Source: Gemmatimonadota bacterium (GTDB lineage Bacteria; Latescibacterota; UBA2968; GCA-2709665). Taken from it: a DNA stretch of 64,000 bases. Every line of letters begins with the position of its first letter. Within the stretch, counting starts at the first letter, position 1. Position numbers and translations under genes: made by a program. The stretch lies in assembly GCA_028873695.1 (NCBI GenBank), contig JAPPNU010000071.1:1-64000 (forward strand), in the 5' to 3' direction. The notes under the pieces were generated by a model that had not been told where the DNA came from, made no database searches, and saw only the letters and a program-made list of their open reading frames with translations. This document shows positions 61,099 through 64,000 of the stretch, piece by piece.

Positions 61099-62235
61099 AT
61101 GGACAGCGAGAGTGGACGCCGGATCTACGAAGAACTGGGCGTGAACCCGGTGATTAATGCGATGGGAAGCCAGACGGTGCTGGGCGGTTCGCGCCTGTCT
61201 CCCGGCGTGCTCAGGGCGATGCAGGATGCGAACCGGTATTTTGCGGATATGAAGGAACTGCTGAAGCGGTCGGGCGAATTCATCGCCGGGACGCTGGGGG
61301 CGGAAGCGGCGCTGGTCACGCCCGGATGCGCATCCGTGCTGGCGCTGGGGTCCGTCGCGTGCATGACTGGAAACGACCGCGGCAGGATGGAGCAACTGCC
61401 GGACACATCGGGGATGCGGGACGAGTTTCTGATTCAGTCCAGGCAACGTTACAAATACGAACGCTGCGTGACGGTCTACGGCGGAAAGCTGGTGGAGGTT
61501 GGCGACGTGGACGGCACGACGGCGAGTCAACTGCGGGAGGCGATGACCGATCGCACGGCCGGCCTGCTCTACGTCGCCCCGGGCGGGGGGCCGGGCGTCG
61601 TCCCGCTGGAAGACGCAATAGCCGTCGCCAGGGACCGCGGCGTCGCGGTGATCGTGGATGCGGCCTCTCAGGTGTTCCCGCTGGACGTCATGCGCCGATA
61701 CCCCCGGATGGGCGCGGACCTGGTCGGGTACGGTGCGAAATATTTCGGCGCGTGCAACTCCACGGGCATCATGTGTGGGCGGAGAGACCTGGTGGACGCG
61801 GCTTTCGTGCAGGGCTTTATCGGATTCGAAACCGAGGAACGGCGAACGGTGGGCCGCCCCCTGAAGGTGGATCGCCAGGAGGTGATTGCCGTGACTGCCG
61901 CCTTGAAGGAGTGGTTCGAGATGGACCACGACGCGCGCTTCGCCGATCACCGCCGCAAGGCCGAAGAACTCTGCAGTCTATTGGAGGGAGTTCCGGAGAT
62001 CGAGGTCGAACACGTGACGGAGAAACGCGGGCTCGGCAGCGGGCTGCGGATCCGGATCGACGAGAAGGCGCCTGGAAAATCCGTATCGCAGGTTCTGGCC
62101 GAACTCAAGGAGGGCCGGCCGAGTATTGTGCTGGGGGATTACGGGAACGCGCTCCACGTGTCGGTGCCCACGCTGACGGACGAGGACGTCGCGGTCGTCG
62201 CCGAGCGCCTGCGTGAGGTCCTGGGCGCGTCTTGA
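61099..62235 (+). CDS. SelA-like PLP-dependent enzyme, second paralogue
   Basis: A 378-residue fold-type I PLP enzyme related to the protein at 12435. The cofactor lysine is Lys214 in GYGAKYFGACNSTG, with Asp187 in VIVDAASQ; the DTSGM block is near 102. Glycine-rich PGGGPGVVPLEDA is in the place of GDAADRGTITVPE of the paralogue, so substrates may differ. True SelA is excluded by length and missing N-terminal region. GAGG lies five bases before the ATG at 61099. The stop overlaps the TTG upstream of the glycosyltransferase (TTGA), suggesting coupling. Confidence 0.75.
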   Translation: MDSESGRRIYEELGVNPVINAMGSQTVLGGSRLSPGVLRAMQDANRYFADMKELLKRSGEFIAGTLGAEAALVTPGCASVLALGSVACMTGNDRGRMEQLPDTSGMRDEFLIQSRQRYKYERCVTVYGGKLVEVGDVDGTTASQLREAMTDRTAGLLYVAPGGGPGVVPLEDAIAVARDRGVAVIVDAASQVFPLDVMRRYPRMGADLVGYGAKYFGACNSTGIMCGRRDLVDAAFVQGFIGFETEERRTVGRPLKVDRQEVIAVTAALKEWFEMDHDARFADHRRKAEELCSLLEGVPEIEVEHVTEKRGLGSGLRIRIDEKAPGKSVSQVLAELKEGRPSIVLGDYGNALHVSVPTLTDEDVAVVAERLREVLGAS

Positions 62236-62279
62236 GAGAAAACTCGCTTCCTGCGCGAGATGAGGTTGAAAATGTAGCG

Positions 62280-63017
62280 ATGGATTCCAGACTCCGGCTC
62301 ACCGTAATTATCCCCGCCTTCAATGAGGAGGCGTATCTCGCCGCGACTCTGGACTCGATCCGTGCCGCGGCGGAACGGCTGGCCACGGGGTCGAACGCGT
62401 GCGTCGAGACGATCGTCGTGGACAACAACAGCGTGGATGGAACCGCCGACATTGCACGTGCCAGTGGGGCGAAGGTTGTTTTCGAGCCGGTGCAAGGCAT
62501 CTCCCGCGCGCGCAACACGGGAGCGCGTCACGCCGCCGGGGATGTGTTGGTCTTTATCGACTCGGACGTCTTCGTTCCGCGCGATCTGCTTCAGACGATA
62601 CACCATGCGATGGGCGATCCGCAGTGCATCGGAGGCGGCGTGGACATAGACTATCGACCTCAACGTCTCGGCGTGCGGCTCTATCTTGGCGCGTGGCGGC
62701 TCTTTGGTCGTGTTACGGGAATCGTTCAAGGGGCCGCGCAATTCTGTCGCAGGAGCATCTTCGAGCAGACAGGCGGCTACGACGAGAGCGTCTGGATGGG
62801 CGAGGACGTTGACTTCTACTGGACGCTGAACAGGCTGGCAAGGTCAACGGGCAGGAAAGTCAGTTTGGTCAGAGAACCGCGGGTACAACCTTCCTGCCGG
62901 CGATTTGACAAGTGGCCGGTCTGGAAGATCATTGTATGGACTAACCCGCTCTTCATCGCGTTGTTCCGGCGATGGAAACGAGTCTGGACCGGGTGGTACG
63001 TCGATCCCGTGCGGTAG
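62280..63017 (+). CDS. Family 2 glycosyltransferase
   Basis: A 245-residue GT-A-fold glycosyltransferase. Blocks are VIIPAFNEEAYL at the N-terminus, IVVDNNSVDGT near 47, the DxD-type FIDSDVF near 96 and the acceptor-side GEDVDFYW near 179. No membrane anchor is obvious except a weak hydrophobic segment near the C-terminus. The ATG at 62280 is used; a TTG at 62232 overlapping the previous stop is possible and would add 16 residues. Substrate unknown; it is followed by a methyltransferase. Confidence 0.85.
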   Translation: MDSRLRLTVIIPAFNEEAYLAATLDSIRAAAERLATGSNACVETIVVDNNSVDGTADIARASGAKVVFEPVQGISRARNTGARHAAGDVLVFIDSDVFVPRDLLQTIHHAMGDPQCIGGGVDIDYRPQRLGVRLYLGAWRLFGRVTGIVQGAAQFCRRSIFEQTGGYDESVWMGEDVDFYWTLNRLARSTGRKVSLVREPRVQPSCRRFDKWPVWKIIVWTNPLFIALFRRWKRVWTGWYVDPVR

Positions 63018-63117
63018 CGCGTCGGTACGCGTTGTTTTCGTGCATGACCTGCGTCGCCGCGGCAGTCGTGCAGGTGATATCGGCGCCTATTTTGAGTACG
63101 AAGGTTCATCTTCGGGA

Positions 63118-63897
63118 GTGAGTTTGAATCAAGCCGGAGAGCAGTTCAACCGCCAGGCGGCCAGGTATGCCGTGAGCGAGGCGCACGCATCGGGAGAAAG
63201 CCTACGCATCCTCACGGCCTGGGCGTCCCTCGAACGCTACGCCCTCGGTCTGGATATTGCAACGGGTCCCGGTTTCACGGCATTCGCGGTTGCCGGTTTC
63301 TGCGACACGATCGTGGCATCGGACGTCGCGCCGGGGATGCTGGCCCAGGCCCGAAAAATCGCTGAAGAGCGGGGCATTAAAAACGTACGCTTCGAGACTG
63401 TCGATGCGAGTGATATATCGTACCCGGACGCGTCGATCGACCTGGTCACCTGCAGGACGGCGCCGCACCATTTTCAGAACATCGGCCTGTTTCTATCGGA
63501 AGTCCACCGCGTCTTGAGACCAGGGGGCGTCTTTCTTTTGTGCGATACGACGACGTCGGAAGACCAGGAGGTCGCAGCGTGGCATCATCGGGTCGAAGTG
63601 GAACGGGATCCGACCCATGTGACGGCGCCAACGCCGGCTGCATGGCGAAGGCGCCTGAACGACGTCGGATTCGAAATAACCCATACCGCACACACGCGGG
63701 TGGACATGACGCTTCGGGAGTGGGTCGAGAGGTCCGGGACGCCGGCGGAGGCAGTGGACGGATTGTATCGGGACTTCGCCACCGCGCCGCGGGAGGTCAG
63801 AAACGCGTTCGGGATAAGCTGTTCAGGTGACGATGATTTCGAGTTCCATTGGCCGGTTTTCTGTTGTCGAGCCGTGAAGACAAGACGCCCGCGATAA
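63118..63897 (+). CDS. SAM-dependent methyltransferase (UbiE-like)
   Basis: About 259 residues with the class I SAM fold: motif I LDIATGPGFTAFAVA near 44, TIVASDVAPGMLAQAR (motif Post I), VDASDISYPDASIDLVTCRTAPHHF and VLRPGGVFLLCDTT near 133. This fits the UbiE/COQ5-type family. The start is uncertain: GTG at 63118 is used; TTG at 63124 with GGGAG a few bases before is equally possible. It follows the glycosyltransferase by 100 bases on the same strand; a joint role in modifying a glycoconjugate is inferred only. Confidence 0.8.
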   Translation: MSLNQAGEQFNRQAARYAVSEAHASGESLRILTAWASLERYALGLDIATGPGFTAFAVAGFCDTIVASDVAPGMLAQARKIAEERGIKNVRFETVDASDISYPDASIDLVTCRTAPHHFQNIGLFLSEVHRVLRPGGVFLLCDTTTSEDQEVAAWHHRVEVERDPTHVTAPTPAAWRRRLNDVGFEITHTAHTRVDMTLREWVERSGTPAEAVDGLYRDFATAPREVRNAFGISCSGDDDFEFHWPVFCCRAVKTRRPR

Positions 63898-63947
63898 CGC
63901 GAAACCCGCGAGCAACCAAACCAACAACGTCGTCAATCCCCGGAGAG

Positions 63948-64000
63948 ATGGACTATGCCGTCGCCAACCGCTCGGACATGCAAGCTGATTCGCTCGCAGG
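63948..64000 (+). other. Possible gene start running off the right edge
   Basis: ATG codons at 63948 and 63955 follow GGAGAG at 63942, suggesting a gene that continues past the window. Too little sequence is visible to recognise it. Confidence 0.2.

Noticed and set aside
1..64000. CRISPR arrays, tRNA, rRNA, integrase or insertion sequence
   Set aside because: No regularly spaced repeats, no cloverleaf or rRNA blocks, and no transposase or integrase motifs were found on either strand.

Overview
The window is GC-rich, densely coded bacterial DNA with few transcriptional signals. Genes run in mixed orientation in short operons with ATGA, GTGA and TTGA overlaps. It holds a TonB-dependent receptor and a GWxTD/TPR protein (Gram-negative envelope), a heparinase II/III family protein, a ThuA protein, a CehA-type metallohydrolase, SelA-like PLP enzymes, NHLP peptide export genes and dockerin-like C-terminal tails. 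This mix fits an uncultured member of Latescibacterota or a related FCB-group phylum. That placement is inferred from gene content; no rRNA or ribosomal protein gene is present to test it.

Layout. 0.3-3.5 kb (minus strand): conserved hypothetical, RluA-type pseudouridine synthase, soluble transhydrogenase and a cold-shock gene with a strong promoter; a terminator and a 162-bp MITE-like element lie between the last two. 3.9-15 kb: heparinase-like protein, GWxTD protein, SelA-like PLP enzyme and a deacetylase-like protein, separated by gene-poor gaps that contain two decayed dockerin-like tails and several hairpin repeats. 15-18.4 kb: an operon of PTS EIIA, a P-II-like protein and two cation/proton antiporters. 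19-23.8 kb: BCCT transporter and TonB-dependent receptor. 24.2-32.7 kb: a complete NHLP-type RiPP export locus (HlyD adaptor, C39-peptidase ABC transporter, second ABC transporter), a precursor peptide with its own promoter and terminator, and a 363-residue protein of unknown function. 32.9-41 kb: dCMP deaminase, 2OG-Fe(II) oxygenase, AGE-like barrel, FetAB-type exporter, SDR, ThuA, an overlapping small protein/nucleotidyltransferase pair and TrmB. 41.1-42.2 kb: selD encoded as a selenoprotein, with an in-frame UGA and a SECIS-like hairpin. 42.3-45.6 kb: ABC ATPase and FtsX-type permease. 45.8-53.7 kb: an accessory, partly AT-richer island with two small proteins, a pentapeptide-repeat membrane protein, a single-chain HTH-methyltransferase-BsuBI/PstI endonuclease and two secreted WD40 proteins. 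53.9-57 kb: CehA-like hydrolase, YgiT-type zinc finger and an AttH/CrtC-like lipocalin. 57.3-60.9 kb: an asymmetric heterodimeric ABC exporter. 61-64 kb: a second SelA-like enzyme, a family 2 glycosyltransferase and a methyltransferase.

The strongest candidate for an undescribed system is the NHLP RiPP locus. Its core peptide is short and rich in histidine and acidic residues, with one Cys and one Trp and no Ser or Thr. No YcaO, LanM or radical SAM maturase is nearby, and the only dedicated partner is the unknown 363-residue protein. The selenoprotein SelD and the one-protein restriction-modification system are the next most informative loci. The lipocalin at 55.8 kb and the ATPase/FtsX pair at 42.3-45.6 kb look like parts of one AttEFGH-like operon separated by the accessory island.
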